From NCBI GenBank assembly GCA_014843695.1, contig CM026386.1, forward strand, positions 13,133,213 to 13,197,212: a stretch of 64,000 nucleotides of DNA. The letters are read 5' to 3'. Shown in pieces: positions 21,501-36,945 of the stretch. The position numbers and the translations under genes were made by a program. The notes beneath the pieces were generated by a model, which was not told where the DNA came from, made no database searches, and worked only from the letters and a program-made list of their open reading frames with translations. The DNA is from Archivesica marissinica (lineage: Eukaryota > Mollusca > Bivalvia > Venerida > Vesicomyidae). Every line of letters starts with the position of its first letter. Position 1 is the stretch's first letter.

Positions 21501-24500
21501 CAGCCCATAAATCCTGCAGCTACAGCGTGGTGTTGCACAAGCTAACGTGCATGGACAACCCATAAATCCTGCAGCTACAGCGTGGTGTTGCACAAGCTAA
21601 CGTGCATGGGTAGCCCGTTCATCCTGCTGGTACAGCTTGGTGTTGCACAAGCAAACATGCCTGGACAGTCCATGCATCCTGAAGCCACACCGTGGTGTTG
21701 CACAAGCTAACGTGCATGGACAGTCTATACATCCTGCAGCTATAGCGTGGTGTTGTACAAGCTAATGTGCATGGATAGCCCATACACCCTGCAGCTACAG
21801 CGTGGTGTGGCACAAGCTAGCGTGCATGGACAACCCATATATCTTGCAGCTACAGCGTGGTGTTGTACAAGCTAACGTGCATGGACAGCTCATACACCCT
21901 GCAGCTACAGCGTCGTGTTGCACAAGCTAACGTGCATGGGTAGCCCGTACATCCTGCAGCTACAGCGTCGTGTTGCACAAGCTAACGTGCATGGACAGCC
22001 CATACACCCTACAGCAACAGCGAGGTGTGGCACAAGCTAGCGTGCATGGACAGTCCATACATCTTGCAGCTACAGCGTGGTGTTGTACAAGCTAACGTGC
22101 ATGGGTAGCCCGTACATCCTGCAGGTACAGCGTATTGTTGCACAAGGTAACGTGCATGGACAGTCCATACATCCAGCAGCTACAGCGTGGTGTTGCACAA
22201 GCTAACGTGCATGGACAGTCCATACCTCCTGCAGCTACAGCATGGTGTTGTACAAGCTAACGTGCATGGGCAGCCCATACACCCTGCAGCTACAGCGATG
22301 TTGCACAAGCTAACGTGAATGGGGAAGCCCATACACCCTGCAGCTACAGCGTGGTGTTGTACAAGCTAACATGCATGGGCAGCCCATACACCCTGCAGCA
22401 ACAGCGTGGTGTTGCACAAGCTAACGTGAATGGGGAAGCCCATACATCCTGCAGTTACAGCGTGGTGTGGCACAAGCTAGCGTGCATGGACAGTCCATAC
22501 ATCTTGCAGCTACAGCGTGGTGTTGTACAAGCTAACGTGCATGGGTAGCCCGTACATCCTGCAGGTACAGCGTGGTGTTGCACAAGCTAACGGGCATGGA
22601 CAGTCCATACCTCCTGCAGCTACAGCGTGGTGTTGCACAAGCTAACGTGCATGGACAGTCCATACATCCTGCAGCTACAGCGTGGTGTTGTACAAGCTAA
22701 CGTGTATGGGCAGCCCATACACCCTGCAGCTACAGCGTGGTGTTGCACAACCTAACTTGCATGGACAGCACATACATCCTGAAGCTACAGCATGGTGTTG
22801 TACAAGCCAACGTACATGGATAGCCATACACCTTTCAGCTACAGCATGGTGTTGTACAAGCTAATATGCATGGACAGCCCATACACCCTACAGCAACAGC
22901 GTGGTGTGGCACAAGCTAGCGTGCATGGACAGTCCATACATATTGCAGCTACAGCGTGGTGTTGTACAAGCTAACGTGCATGGACAGCCCGTACACCCTG
23001 CAGCTACAGCGTCGTGTTGCACAAGCTAACGTGCATGGACAGCCCATAAATCCTGCAGGTACAGCGTCGTGTTGCACAAGCTAACGTGCATGGACAGCCC
23101 TTAAATCCTGCAGGTACAGCTTGGTGTTGCACAAGCTAACGTGCATGTACAGCCCATACATCCTGCAGCTACATCGTGGTGTTGCATAAGCAAACGTGTA
23201 TGGACAGTCCATAAACCCTGCAGCTACAGCATGGTGTTGTACAGGCTAACGTGCGTGGACAGTCCATACACCCTGCAGCTACAGCTTGGTGTTGTACAAG
23301 CTAACGTGCATGGACAGTCCATACACCCTGCAGCTACAGCTTGGTGTTGCACAAGCTAACGTGCATGGACAGCCCATACACCCTGCAGCAACAGCGTGGT
23401 GTTGCACAACCTAACGTGCATGGACAGCACATACACCCTGCAGCTACAGCGTGGTGTTGTACAAGCTAACGTGCATGGACAGTCCATACACCCTGCAGCT
23501 ACAGCGTGGTGTTGCACAACCTAACGTGCATGGACAGCACATACATCCTGCAGCTACAGCCTGGTGTTGCACAAGCCAACGTACATGGACAGCCCATACA
23601 CCCTGCAGCTACAGCTTGGTGTTGCACAAGCTAAGGTGAATGGGGAAGCCCATACATCCTGCAGTTACAGCGTGGTGTTGCACAAGCTAACGTGCATGGA
23701 CAGCCCATACATCATGCAGCTACAGCGTGGTGTTGCACAACCTAACGTGCATGGACAGCGAATACACCCTGCAGCTACAGCCTGGTGTTGTACAAGCTAA
23801 CGTGCATGGAAAGCACATACACCCTGCAGCTACAGCGTGGTGTTGTACAAGCTAACGTGCATGGACAGTCCATACATCCTGCACCTACAGCGTGGTGTTG
23901 TACAAGCTAACGTGCATGGACAGTCCATAGACCCTGCAGCTACAGCTTGGTGTTGCACAAGCTAACGTGCATGGACAGCCCATACATCGTGCAGCTACAG
24001 CCTGGTGTTGCACAAGCCAACGTACATGGACAGCCCATACACCCTGCAGATACAGCTTGGTGTTGTACAAGCTAATTTGCATGGACAGCCCGTACACCCT
24101 GCAGCTACAGCGTGGTGTGGCACAAGCTAGCGTGCATGGACAGTCCATACATCTTGCAGCTACAGCGTGGTGTTGTACAAGCTAACGTGCATGGGTAGCA
24201 CGTACATCCTGCAGGTACAGCGTGGTGTTGCACAAGCTAACGGGCATGGACAGTCCATACATCCTGCAGCTACAGCGTGGTGTTGCACAAGCTAACGTGC
24301 ATGGACAGTCCATACATCCTGCAGCTACAGCGTGGTGTTGTACAAGCTAACGTGTATGGGCAGCCCATACACCCTGCAGCTACAGCGTGGTGTTGTACAA
24401 GCTAACGTGCACGGACAGTCCATACATCCTGCAGCTACAGCGTGGTGTTGCACAAGCTAACGTGAATGTGGAAGCCCATAAACCCTGCAGCTACAGCATG

Positions 24501-25129
24501 GTGTTGTACAAGCTAACATGCATGGACAGCCTATACACCCTGCAGCAACAGCGTGGTGTTGCACAAGCCAACGTGCATGGACAGCCCATACATCATGCAG
24601 CTACAACGTGGTGTTGCACAAGCTAACGTGCATGCACAGTCCATACATCCTGCAGCTACAGCGTGGTGTTGCACAACCTAACGTGCATGGACAGCGAATA
24701 CACCCTGCAGCTACAGCCTGGTGTTGTACAAGCTAACGTACATGGAAAGCACATACACCCTGCAGCTACAGCCTGGTGTTGTACAAGCTAACGTGCATGG
24801 ACAGTCCATACATCCTGCACCTACAGCGTTGTGTTGTACAAGCTAACGTGCATGGACAGTCCATACACCCTGCAGCTACAGCGTGGTGTTGCACAAGCTA
24901 ACGTGCATGGACAGTCCATACATCCTGCTGCTACAGCGTGGTGTTGCACAACCTAACGTGCATGGACAGCACATACATCCTGCAACTACAGCGTGGTGTT
25001 GCACAAGCCAACGTACATGGACAGCCCATACATATTTCAGCTCAAGCGTGGTGTTGTACAAGCTAACGTGCATGGGTAGCCCGTACATCCTGCAGGTACA
25101 GCTTGGTGTTGCACAAGCTAACGTGCATG

Positions 25130-28100
25130 GTCAGTCCATACATCCTACAGCTACAGCGTGGTGTTGCACAAGCTAACGTGCATGGACAGTCCATACATCC
25201 TGCAGCTACAGCGTGGTGTTGCACAAGTTAACGTGAATGGGGAAGCCCATACACCCTGCAGCTTCAGCGTGGTGTTGTACAAGCTAACATGCATGGGCAG
25301 CCCATACACCCTGCAGCAAAAGCGTGGTGTTGCACAAGCTACCGTGAATGGGGAAGCCCATACATCCTGCAGTTACAGCGTGGTGTTGCACAAGCTAACG
25401 TGCATGGACAGCCCATACATCCTGCAGCTACAGCGTGGTGTTGTACTAACTAACGTACAAGGACAGCCCATAAATCCTGCAGCTACAGCGTGGTGTTGTA
25501 CAAACTAACGTATATGGACAGCCCATACATCTTGCAGCTACAGCGTGGTGTTGTACAAACTAACATATATGGACAGTACATACACCTTGCAGCTACAGCG
25601 TGGTGTTGTACAAACTAACGTGTATGGACATCCCATTAATCCTGCAGCTATGGGGCGGTGTTGCACAAGCTAACGTGCATGGACAGTCCATACACCCTGC
25701 AGCTACAGCGTGGTGTTGAACAAGCTAACGTGCATGGACAGCCCATACATCCTGCAGCTACAGCGTGGTGTTGTACAAGCTAACGTACATGGACAGTCCA
25801 TACACCCTGCGGCTACAGCGTGGTGTTGCACAATCTAACGTGCATGGACAGCACATACACCCTGCAGCTACAGCATGGTGTTGTACAAGCTAACGTGCAT
25901 GGACAGTCCATACACCCTGCAGCTACAGCTTGGTGTTGCACAAGCTAACGTGCATGGACAGCCCATACACCCTGCTGCAACAGCGGGGTGTTGCACAACC
26001 TAACGTGCATGGACAGCACATACACCCTGCAGCTACAGTGTGGTGTTGTACAAGCGAACGTGCATGGACAGCACATACATCCTGCAGCTACAGCGTGGTG
26101 TTGCACAAGCCAACGTACATGGACAGCCCATACACCCTGCAGCTACAGCGTGGTGTTGTACAAGCTAATTTGCATGGACAGCCCGTACACCCTGCAGCTA
26201 CAGCGTGATGTGGCACAAGCTAGCGTGCATGGACAGTCCATACATCTTGCAGCTACAGCGTGGTGTTGTACAAGCTAACGTGCATGGGTAGCCCGTACAT
26301 CCTGCAGGTACAGCGTATTGTTGCACAAGGTAACGTGCATGTACAGTCCATACATCCTGCAGCTACAGCGTAGTGTTGAACAAGCTAACGTGCATGGACA
26401 GTCCATACCTCCTGCAGCTACAGCATGGTGTTGTACAAGCTAACGTGCATGGGCAGCCCATACACCCTGCAGCTACGGCGTGGTGTTGTACAAGCTAACG
26501 TGCATGGACAGTCCATACATCCTGCAGCTACAGCGTGGTGTTGCACAAGCTAACGTGAATGGGGAAGCCCATACACCCTGCAGCTACAGCGTGGTGTTGT
26601 ACAAGCTAACATGCATGGGCAGCCCATACACCCTGCAGCAACAGCGTGGTGTTGCACAAGCTAACGTGAATGGGGAAGCCCATACATCCTGCAGTTACAG
26701 CGTGGTGTGGCACAAGCTAGCGTGCATGGACAGTCCATACATCTTGCAGCTACAGCGTGGTGTTGTACAAGCTAACGTGCATGGATAGCCCGTACATCCT
26801 GCAGGTACAGCGTGGTGTTGCACAAGCTAACGGGCATAGACAGTCCATACATTCTGCAGCTACAACGTGGTGTTGCACAAGCTAACGTGCATGGACAGTC
26901 CATACATCCTGCAGCTACAGCGTGGTGTTGTACAAGCTAACGTGTATGGGCATCCCATACACCCTGCAGCTACAGTGTGGTGTTGTACAAGCTAACGTGC
27001 ACGTACAGTCCATACATCCTGCAGCTACAGCGTGGTGTTGCACAAGCTAACGTGAATGTGGAAGCCCATAAACCCTGCAGCTACAGCGTGGTGTTGTACA
27101 AGCTAACATGCATGGACAGCCCATACACCCTGCAGCAACAGCGTGGTGTTGCACAAGCTAAGGTGAATGGGGAGGCCCATACATCATGCAGTTACAGTGT
27201 GGTGTTGCACAAGCTAACGTGCATGGACAGCCCATACATCCTGCAGCTACAGCGTGGTGTTGCACAAGCCAACGTACATGGACAGCCCATACACCCTGCA
27301 GCTACAGCATGGTGTTGTACAAGCTAATGTGCATGGACAGCCCGTACACCCTGCAGCTACAGCGTGGTGTGGCACAAGCTAGCGTGCATGGACAGCGAAT
27401 ACACCCTGCAGCTACAGCCTGGTGTTGTACAAGCTAACGTGCATGGAAAGCACATACACCCTGCAGCTACAGCATGGTGTTGTACAAGCTAACGTGCATG
27501 GACAGTCCATACATCCTGCAGCTACAGCGTGGTGTTGTACAAGCTAACGTGCATGGACAGTCCATACACCCTGCAGCTACAGCTTGTTGTTGCACAAGCT
27601 AACGTGCATGGACAGCCCATACATCGTGCAGCTACAGAGTGGTGTTGCACAACCTAACGTGCATGGACAGCACATACACCCTGCAGCTAGAGCGTTGTGT
27701 TGTACAAGCTAACGTGCATGGACAGTCCATACACCCTGCAGCTACAGCGTGGTGTTGCACAAGCTAACGTGCATGGACAGTCCATACATCCTGCTGCTAC
27801 AGCGTGGTGTTGCACAACCTAACGTGCATGGACACCACATACATCCTGCAGCTACAGCGTGGTGTTGCACAAGCCAACGTACATGGACAGCCCATACACC
27901 CTGCAGCTACAGCATGGTGTTGTACAAGCTAATGTGCATGGACAGCCCGTACACCCTGCAGCTACAGCGTGGTGTGGCACAAGCTAGCGTGCATGGACAG
28001 TCCATACATCTTGCAGCTCAAGCGTGGTGTTGTACAAGCTAACGTGCATGGGTAGCCCGTACATCCTGCAGGTACAGCTTGGTGTTGCACAAGCTAACGT

Positions 28101-30790
28101 GCATGGACAGTCCATACATCCTGCAGCTACAGAATGGTGTTGCACAAGCTAACGTGCATGGACAGTCCATACATCGTGCAGCTACAGCGTGGTGTTGCAC
28201 AAGTTAACGTGAACGGGGAAGCCCATACACCCTGCAGCTTCAGCGTGGTGTTGTACAAGCTAACATGCATGGGCAGCCCATACACCCTGCAGCAACAGCG
28301 TGGTGTTGCACAAGCTACCGTGAATGGGGAAGCTCATACATCCTGCAGTTACAGCGTGGTGTTGCACAAGCTAACGTGCATGGACAGCCCATACATCATG
28401 CAGCTACAGCGTGGTGTTGTACAAACTAACGTACAAGGACAGCCCATAAATCCTGCAGCTACAGCGTGGTGTTGTACAAACTAACGTATATGGACAGCCC
28501 ATACATCTTGCAGCTACAGCGTGGTGTTGTACAAACTAACATATATGGACAGTACATATACCTTGCAGCTACAGCGTGGTGTTGTACAAACAAACGTGTA
28601 TGGACAGCCCATTAATCCTGCAGCTATAGGGCGGTGTTGCACAAGCAAACGTGCATGGACAGTCCATACACCCTGCAGCTACCGCGTGGTGTTGAACAAG
28701 CTAACGTGCATGGACAGCCCATACATCCTGCAGCTACAGCGTGGTGTTGTACAAGCTAACGTACATGGACAGTCCATACACCCTGCGGCTACAGCGTGGT
28801 GTTGCACAACCTAACGTGCATGGACAGCACATACACCCTGCAGCTACAGCATGGTGTTGTACAAGCTAACGTGCATGGACAGTCCATACATCCTGCAGCT
28901 ACAGCGTGGTGTTGCACAAGCTAACGTGAATGGGGAAGCCCATACAACCTGCAGCTACAGCGTGGTGTTGTACAAGCTAACATGCATGGGCTGCCCATAC
29001 ACCCTGCAGCAACAGCGTGGTGTTGCACAAGCTAACGTGAATGGGGAAGCCCATACATCCTGCAGTTACAGCGTGGTGTGGCACAAGCTAGCGTGCATGG
29101 ACAGTCCATACATATTGCAGCTACAGCGTGGTGTTGTACAAGCTAACGTGCATGGGTAGCCCTTACATCCTGCAGGTACAGCGTGGTGTTGCACAAGCTA
29201 ACGGGCATGGACAGTCCATACATTCTGCAGCTACAGCGTGGTGTTGCACAAGCTAACGTGCATGGACAGTCCATACATCCTGCAGCTACAGCGTGGTGTT
29301 GTACAAGCTAACGTGTATGGGCAGCCCATACACCCTGCAGCTACAGTGTGGTGTTGTACAAGCTAACGTGCACGGACAGTCCATACATCCTGCAGCTACA
29401 GCGTGGTGTTGCACAAGCTAATGTGAATGTGGAAGCCCATAAACCCTGCAGCTACAGCGTGGTGTTGTACAAGCTAACATGCATGGACAGCCCATACACC
29501 CTGCAGCAACAGCGTGGTGTTGCACAAGCTAAGGTGAATGGGGAAGCTCATACACCCTGCAGTTACAGCGTGGTGTTGCACAAGCTAACGTGCATGGACA
29601 GCCCATACATCCTGCAGCTACAGCGTGGTGTTGTACAAACTAACGTACAAGGACAGCCCATAAATCCTGCAGCTACAGCGTGGTGTTGTACAAACTAACG
29701 TATATGGACAGCCCATACATCTTGCAGCTACAGCGTGGTGTTGTACAAACTAACGTATATGGACAGTACATACACCTTGCAGCTACAGCGTGGTGTTGTA
29801 CAAACTAACGTGTATGGACAGCCCATTAATCCTGCAGCTATAGGGCGGTGTTGCACAAGCTAACGTGCATGGACAGTCCATACACCCTGCAGCTACCGCG
29901 TGGTGTTGAACAAGCTAACGTGCATGGACAGCCCATACATCCTGCAGCTACAGCGTGGTGTTGTACAAGCTAACGTACATGGACAGTCCATACACCCTGC
30001 GGCTACAGCGTGGTGTTGCACAACCTAACGTGCATGGACAGTCCATACATCCTGCAGCTACAGCGTGGTGTTGCACAAGCTAAGGAGAATGGGGAAGCCC
30101 ATACACCCTGCATCTACAGCGTGGTGTTGTACAAGCTAACATGCATGGGCAGCCCATACACCCTGCAGCAACAGCGTGGTGTTGCACAAGCTAACGTGAA
30201 TGGGGAAGCCCATACATCCTGCAGTTACAGCGTGGTGTGGCACAAGCTAGCGTGCATGGACAGTCCATACATCTTGCAGCTACAGCGTGGTGTTGTACAA
30301 GCTAACGTGCATGGGTAGCCCGTACATCATGCAGGTACAGCGTGGTGTTGCACAAGCTAACGGGCATGGACAGTCCATACATTCTGCAGCTACAGCGTGG
30401 TGTTGCACAAGCTAACGTGCATGGACAGTCCATACATCCTGCAGCTACAGCGTGGTGTTGTACAAGCTAACGTGTATGGGCAGCCCATACACCCTGCAGC
30501 TACAGTGTGGTGTTGTACAAGCTAACGTGCACGGACAGTCCATACATCCTGCAGCTACAGCGTGGTGTTGCACAAGCTAACGTGAATGTGGAAGCCCATA
30601 AACCCTGCAGCTACAGCGTGGTGTTGTACAAGCTAACATGCATGGACAGCCCATACACCCTGCAGCAACAGCGTGGTGTTGCACAAGCTAAGATGAATGG
30701 GGAAGCCCATACATCATGCAGCTACAGCGTGGTGTTGCACAAGCTAACGTGCATGCACAGTCCATACATCCTGCAGCTACAGCGTGGTGT
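25130..30790 (+). repeat. Interleaved higher-order repeats, offsets 1159, 2371 and 2976 bp
   Basis: The block at 26470-27240 recurs at about 28841-29611 (offset 2371) and again at about 30000-30770 (a further 1159). The block at about 25158-25660 recurs at 28134-28640 (offset 2976). Between the 1159-bp copies the offset is 1214 before about 30010 and 1159 after it, a difference of exactly one 55-bp monomer. The pattern fits repeated unequal exchange in which whole monomers are gained or lost. Confidence 0.68.
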
Positions 30791-31974
30791 TGCACAACCT
30801 AATGTGCATGGAGAGCACATACATCCTGCAGCTACAGCGTGGTGTTGCACAAGCTAACGTGCATGGACAGCGAATACACCCTGCAGCTACAGCCTGGTGT
30901 TGTACAAGCTAACGTGCATGGAAAGCACATACACCCTGCAGCTACAGTGTGGTGTTGTACAAGCTAACGTGCATGGACAGTCCATACATCCTGCAGCTAC
31001 AGCGTGGTGTTGTACAAGCAAACGTGCATGGACATTCCATACACCCTGCAGCTACAGCTTGTTGTTGCACAAGCTAACGTGCATGGACAGCCCATACATC
31101 GTGCAGCTACAGAGTGGTGTTGCATAACCTAACGTGCATGGACAGCACATACACCCTGCAGCTAGAGCGTGGTGTTGTACAAGCTAACGTGCATGGACAG
31201 TCCATACACCATGCAGCTACAGCGTGGTGTTGCACAAGCTAACGTGCATGGACAGTCCATACATCCTGCTGCTACAGCGTGGTGTTGCACAACCTAACGT
31301 GCATGGACAGCACATACATCCTGCAGCTACAGCGTGGTGTTGCACAAGCCAACGTACATGGACAGCCCATACACCCTGCAGCTACAGCATGGTGTTGTAC
31401 AAGCTAATGTGCATGGACAGCCCGTACACCCTGCAGCTACAGCGTGGTGTGGCACAAGCTAGCGTGCATGGACAGTCCATACATCTTGCAGCTCAAGCGT
31501 GGTGTTGTACAAGCTAACGTGCATGGGAAGCCCGTACATCCTGCAGGTACAGCTTGGTTTTGCACAAGCTAACGTGCATGGACCGTCCATACATCCTGCA
31601 GCTACAGCATGGTGTTGCACAAGCTAACGTGTATGGACAGCCCATTAATCCTGCAGCTATAAGGCGGTGTTGCACAAGCTAACGTGCATGGACAGTCCAT
31701 ACACCCTGCAGCTACCGCGTGGTGTTGAACAAGCTAACGTGCATGGACAGCCCATACATCCTGCAGCTACAGCGTGGTGTTGTACAAGCTAACGTACATG
31801 GACAGTCCATACACCCTGCGGCTACAGCGTGGTGTTGCACAACCTAACGTGCATGGACAGCACATACACCCTGCAGCTACAGCATGGTGTTGTACAAGCT
31901 AACGTGCATGGACAGTCCATACACCCTGCGGCTACAGCGTGGTGTTGTACAAGCTAACGTGCATGGACAGCCCA

Positions 31975-34900
31975 TACACCCTGCAGCTACAGCGTCGTGT
32001 TGCACAAGCTAACGTGCATGGGTAGCCCGTACATCCTGCAGGTACAGCGTGGTGTTGCACAAGCTAACGTGCATGGACAGTCCATACATCCTTCAGCCAC
32101 AGCGTGGTGTTGCACAAGCTAACATGCATGGACAGTCCATACATCCTGCAGCTACCGCGTGGTGTTGAACAAGCAAACGTGCATGGACAGCCCATACACC
32201 CTGCAGCTACAGCATATTGTTGTACAAGCTAACGTGCTTGGACAGCCCATACATCCTGCAGCTACAATGGGGAGTTGTTCAAGCTAACGTGCATGGACAG
32301 CCCATATACCATGCAGCTACAGCATGGTGTTGCACAGGCTAACGTGCATGGCAGCCCATACACCTTGCAGCTACAGCGTGGTGTTGCACAAGCTAACGTG
32401 CATGGACAGTCCATACATCCTGCAGCTACAGCGTCATGTTACACTAGCTAACGTGCATGGACAGACCATACACCATGCAGCTACTGTGTAGTGTTGAACA
32501 AGCTAACGTGCATGGACAGCCCATACTCCCTGCAGCTACAGCGTGGTGTTGTACAAGCTAATTTGCATGGACAGCCCGTACACCCTGCAGCTACAGCGTG
32601 GTGTTGTACAAGCTAACGTGCATGGACAGTCCATACATCCTGCAGCTACAGCGTGGTGTTGCACAAGCTAACGTGAATGGGGAAGCCCATACACCCTGCA
32701 GCTACAGCGTGGTGTTGTACAAGCTAACATGCATGGGCAGCCCATACACCCTGCAGCAACAGCGTGGTGTTGCACAAGCTAACGTGAATGGGGAAGCCCA
32801 TATATCCTGCAGTTACAGCGTGGTGTTGCACAAACTAACAGGCATGGGCAGCCCATACATCCTGCAGCTACAGCATCGTGTTACACAAGCTAACGTGCAT
32901 GGACAGTCCATACACCATGCAGCTACTGTGCAGTGTTGAACAAGCTAACGTGCATGGACAGCCCATACACCATGCAGCTACAGCGTAGTATTGTACAAGC
33001 TAACGTGCATGGACAGTCCATACACGCTGCAGCTACAGCGTGGTGTTGCACAACCTAACGTGCATGGACAGCACATACACCCTGCAGCTACAGCTTGGTG
33101 TTGTACTAGCTAACGTGCATGGACAGTCCATACACCCTGCAGCTACAGCTTGGTGTTGCACAAGCTAACGTGCATGGACAGTCCATACATCCTGCAGCTA
33201 CAGCGTGGTGTTGCACAACCTAACGTGCATGGACAGCACATACATCCTGAAGCTACAGCGTGGTGTTGTACAAGCTAATGTGATTGGACAGCCCATACAC
33301 CCTGCAGCAACAGCGTGGTGTGGCACAAGCTAGCGTGCATGGACATTCCATTCATATTGCAGCTACAGCGTGGTGTTGTACAAGCTAACGTGCATGGACA
33401 GCCCATACACCCTGCTGCTACAGCGTCGTGTTGCACAAGCTAACGTGCATGGACAGCCCATAAATCCTGCAGGTACAGCGTCGTGTTGCACAAGCTAACG
33501 TGCATGGACAGCCCATAAATCATGCAGGTACAGCGTGGTGTTGCACAAGCTAACGTGCATGGACAGTCCATACATCTTGCAGCTACAGCGTGGTGTTGCA
33601 CAAGCTAACGTGAATGGGGAAGCCTATACATCCAGCAGCTAGAGCTTGGTGTTGCACAAGCTAACGTGAATGGGGACGCCCATACACCCTGCAGCTACAG
33701 CGTGGTGTTGCACAATCCAACGTACATGGACAGCCCATACACCCTGCAGCTACAGCGTGGTGTTGTACAAGCAAATGTGCATGGACAGCCCGTACACCCT
33801 GAAGCTACAGCGTGGTGTGGCACAAGCTAGCGTGCATGGACAGTCCATACATCTTGCAGCAACAGCGTGGTGTTGTACAAGCTAACTTGCATGGGTAGCC
33901 CGTACATCCTGCAGGTACAGCGTGGTGTTGCACAAGCTAACGTGCATGGACAGTCCCTACATCCTGCAGCTACAGCATGGTGTTGTACAAGCTAACGTGC
34001 ATGGGCAGCCCATACACCATGCAGCTACAGCGTGGTGTTGTACAAGCTAACGTGCATGGCCAGTCCATACATCCTGTAGCTACAGCGTTGTGTTGCACAA
34101 GCTAACGTGAATGGGGAAGCCCATACACCCTGCAGCTACAGCGTGGTGTTGTACAAGCTAACATGCATGGGCAGCCCATACACCCTGCAGCAACAGCGTG
34201 GTGTTGCACAAGCTAACGTGAATGGAGAAGCCCATACATCCTGCAGTTACAGCGTGGTGTTGCACAAGCTAACGTGCATGGACAGCCCATACATCCTGCA
34301 GCTACAGCGTGGTGTTGTACAAACTAACGTACATGTAAAGCCCATACATCCTGCAGCTACAGTGTGGTGTTGTACAAACTAACGTATATGGACAGTCCAT
34401 ATATCCTGCAGCTACAGCGTGGTGTTGTACAAACTAACATACATGAACAGTCCATACACCCTGCAGCTACAGCGTCGTGTTGCACAAGCTAACGTGCATG
34501 GGTAGCCCGTACATCATGCAGGTACAGCGTGGTGTTGCACAAGCTAACGTGCATGGACAGTCCATACATCCTTCAGCCACAGCGTGGTGTTGCACAAGCT
34601 AACATGCATGGACAGTCCATACATCCTGCAGCTACCGCGTGGTGTTGAACAAGCAAACGTGCATGGACAGCCCATACACCCTGCAGCTACAGCATATTGT
34701 TGTACAAGCTAACGTGCTTGGACAGCCCATACATCCTGCAGCTACAATGGGGAGTTGTTCAAGCTAACGTGCATGGACAGCCCATATACCATGCATCTAC
34801 AGCATGGTGTTGCACAGGCTAACGTGCATGGCAGCCCATACACCTTGCAGCTACAGCGTGGTGTTGCACAAGCTAACGTGCATGGACAGTCCATACATCC

Positions 34901-36945
34901 TGCAGCTACAGCGTCATGTTACACTAGCTAACGTGCATGGACAGACCATACACCATGCAGCTACTGTGTAGTGTTGAACAAGCTAACGTGCATGGACAGC
35001 CCATACTCCCTGCAGCTACAGCGTGGTGTTGTACAAGCTAATTTGCATGGACAGCCCGTACACCCTGCAGCTACAGCGTGGTGTTGTACAAGCTAACGTG
35101 CATGGACAGTCCATACATCCTGCAGCTACAGCGTGGTGTTGCACAAGCTAACGTGAATGGGGAAGCCCATACACCCTGCAGCTACAGCGTGGTGTTGTAC
35201 AAGCTAACATGCATGGGCAGCCCATACACCCTGCAGCAACAGCGTGGTGTTGCACAAGCTAACGTGAATGGGGAAGCCCATATATCCTGCAGTTACAGCG
35301 TGGTGTTGCACAAACTAACAGGCATGGGCAGCCCATACATCCTGCAGCTACAGCATCGTTTTACACAAGCTAACGTGCATGGACAGTCCATACACCATGC
35401 AGCTACTGTGCAGTGTTGAACAAGCTAACGTGCATGGACAGCCCATACACCATGCAGCTACAGCGTAGTATTGTACAAGCTAACGTGCATGGACAGTCCA
35501 TACACGCTGCAGCTACAGCGTGGTGTTGCACAACCTAACGTGCATGGACAGCACATACACCCTGCAGCTACAGCTTGGTGTTGTACTAGCTAACGTGCAT
35601 GGACAGTCCATACACCCTGCAGCTACAGCTTGGTGTTGCACAAGCTAACGTGCATGGACAGTCCATACATCCTGCAGCTACAGCGTGGTGTTGCACAACC
35701 TAACGTGCATGGACAGCACATACATCCTGAAGCTACAGCGTGGTGTTGTACAAGCTAATGTGATTGGACAGCCCATACACCCTGCAGCAACAGCGTGGTG
35801 TGGCACAAGCTAGCGTGCATGGACATTCCATACATATTGCAGCTACAGCGTGGTGTTGTACAAGCTAACGTGCATGGACAGCCCATACACCCTGCTGCTG
35901 CAGCGTCGTGTTGCACAAGCTAACGTGCATGGACAGCCCATAAATCCTGCAGGTACAGCGTCGTGTTGCACAAGCTAATGTGCATGGACAGCCCATAAAT
36001 CATGCAGGTACAGCGTGGTGTTGCACAAGCTAACGTGCATGGACAGTCCATACATCTTGCAGCTACAGCGTGGTGTTGCACAAGCTAACGTGAATGGGGA
36101 AGCCTATACATCCAGCAGCTAGAGCTTGGTGTTGCACAAGCTAACGTGAATGGGGACGCCCATACACCCTGCAGCTACAGCGTGGTGTTGCACAATCCAA
36201 CGTACATGGACAGCCCATACACCCTGCAGCTACAGCGTGGTGTTGTACAAGCAAATGTGCATGGACAGCCCGTACACCCTGAAGCTACAGCGTGGTGTGG
36301 CACAAGCTAGCGTGCATGGACAGTCCATACATCTTGCAGCAACAGCGTGGTGTTGTACAAGCTAACTTGCATGGGTAGCCCGTACATCCTGCAGGTACAG
36401 CGTGGTGTTGCACAAGCTAACGTGCATGGACAGTCCCTACATCCTGCAGCTACAGCATGGTGTTGTACAAGCTAACGTGCATGGGCAGCCCATACACCAT
36501 GCAGCTACAGCGTGGTGTTGTACAAGCTAACGTGCATGGCCAGTCCATACATCCTGTAGCTACAGCGTTGTGTTGCACAAGCTAACGTGAATGGGGAAGC
36601 CCATACACCCTGCAGCTACAGCGTGGTGTTGTACAAGCTAACATGCATGGGCAGCCCATACACCCTGCAGCAACAGCGTGGTGTTGCACAAGCTAACGTG
36701 AATGGGGAAGCCCATACATCCTGCAGTTACAGCGTGGTGTTGCACAAGCTAACGTGCATGGACAGCCCATACATCCTGCAGCTACAGCGTGGTGTTGTAC
36801 AAACTAACGTACATGTACAGCCCATACATCCTGCAGCTACAGTGTGGTGTTGTACAAACTAACGTATATGGACAATCCATATATCCTGCAGCTACAGCGT
36901 GGTGTTGTACAAACTAACATACATGAACAGTCCATACACCCTGCA
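31975..36945 (+). repeat. Perfect head-to-tail duplication of a 2480-bp block
   Basis: 31975-34455 and 34455-36945 are two adjacent copies at a constant 2480-bp offset. By eye I counted about ten substitutions and no indels, for example C/A near 32028/34508 and G/T near 32880/35360, so identity is near 99.6%. The period is 45 monomers plus 5 bp, and the excess comes from 56-bp monomers. A third, longer relative begins near 42382. From about 44150 its offset to the second copy is 8030 bp, having gained two monomers. Confidence 0.88.
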
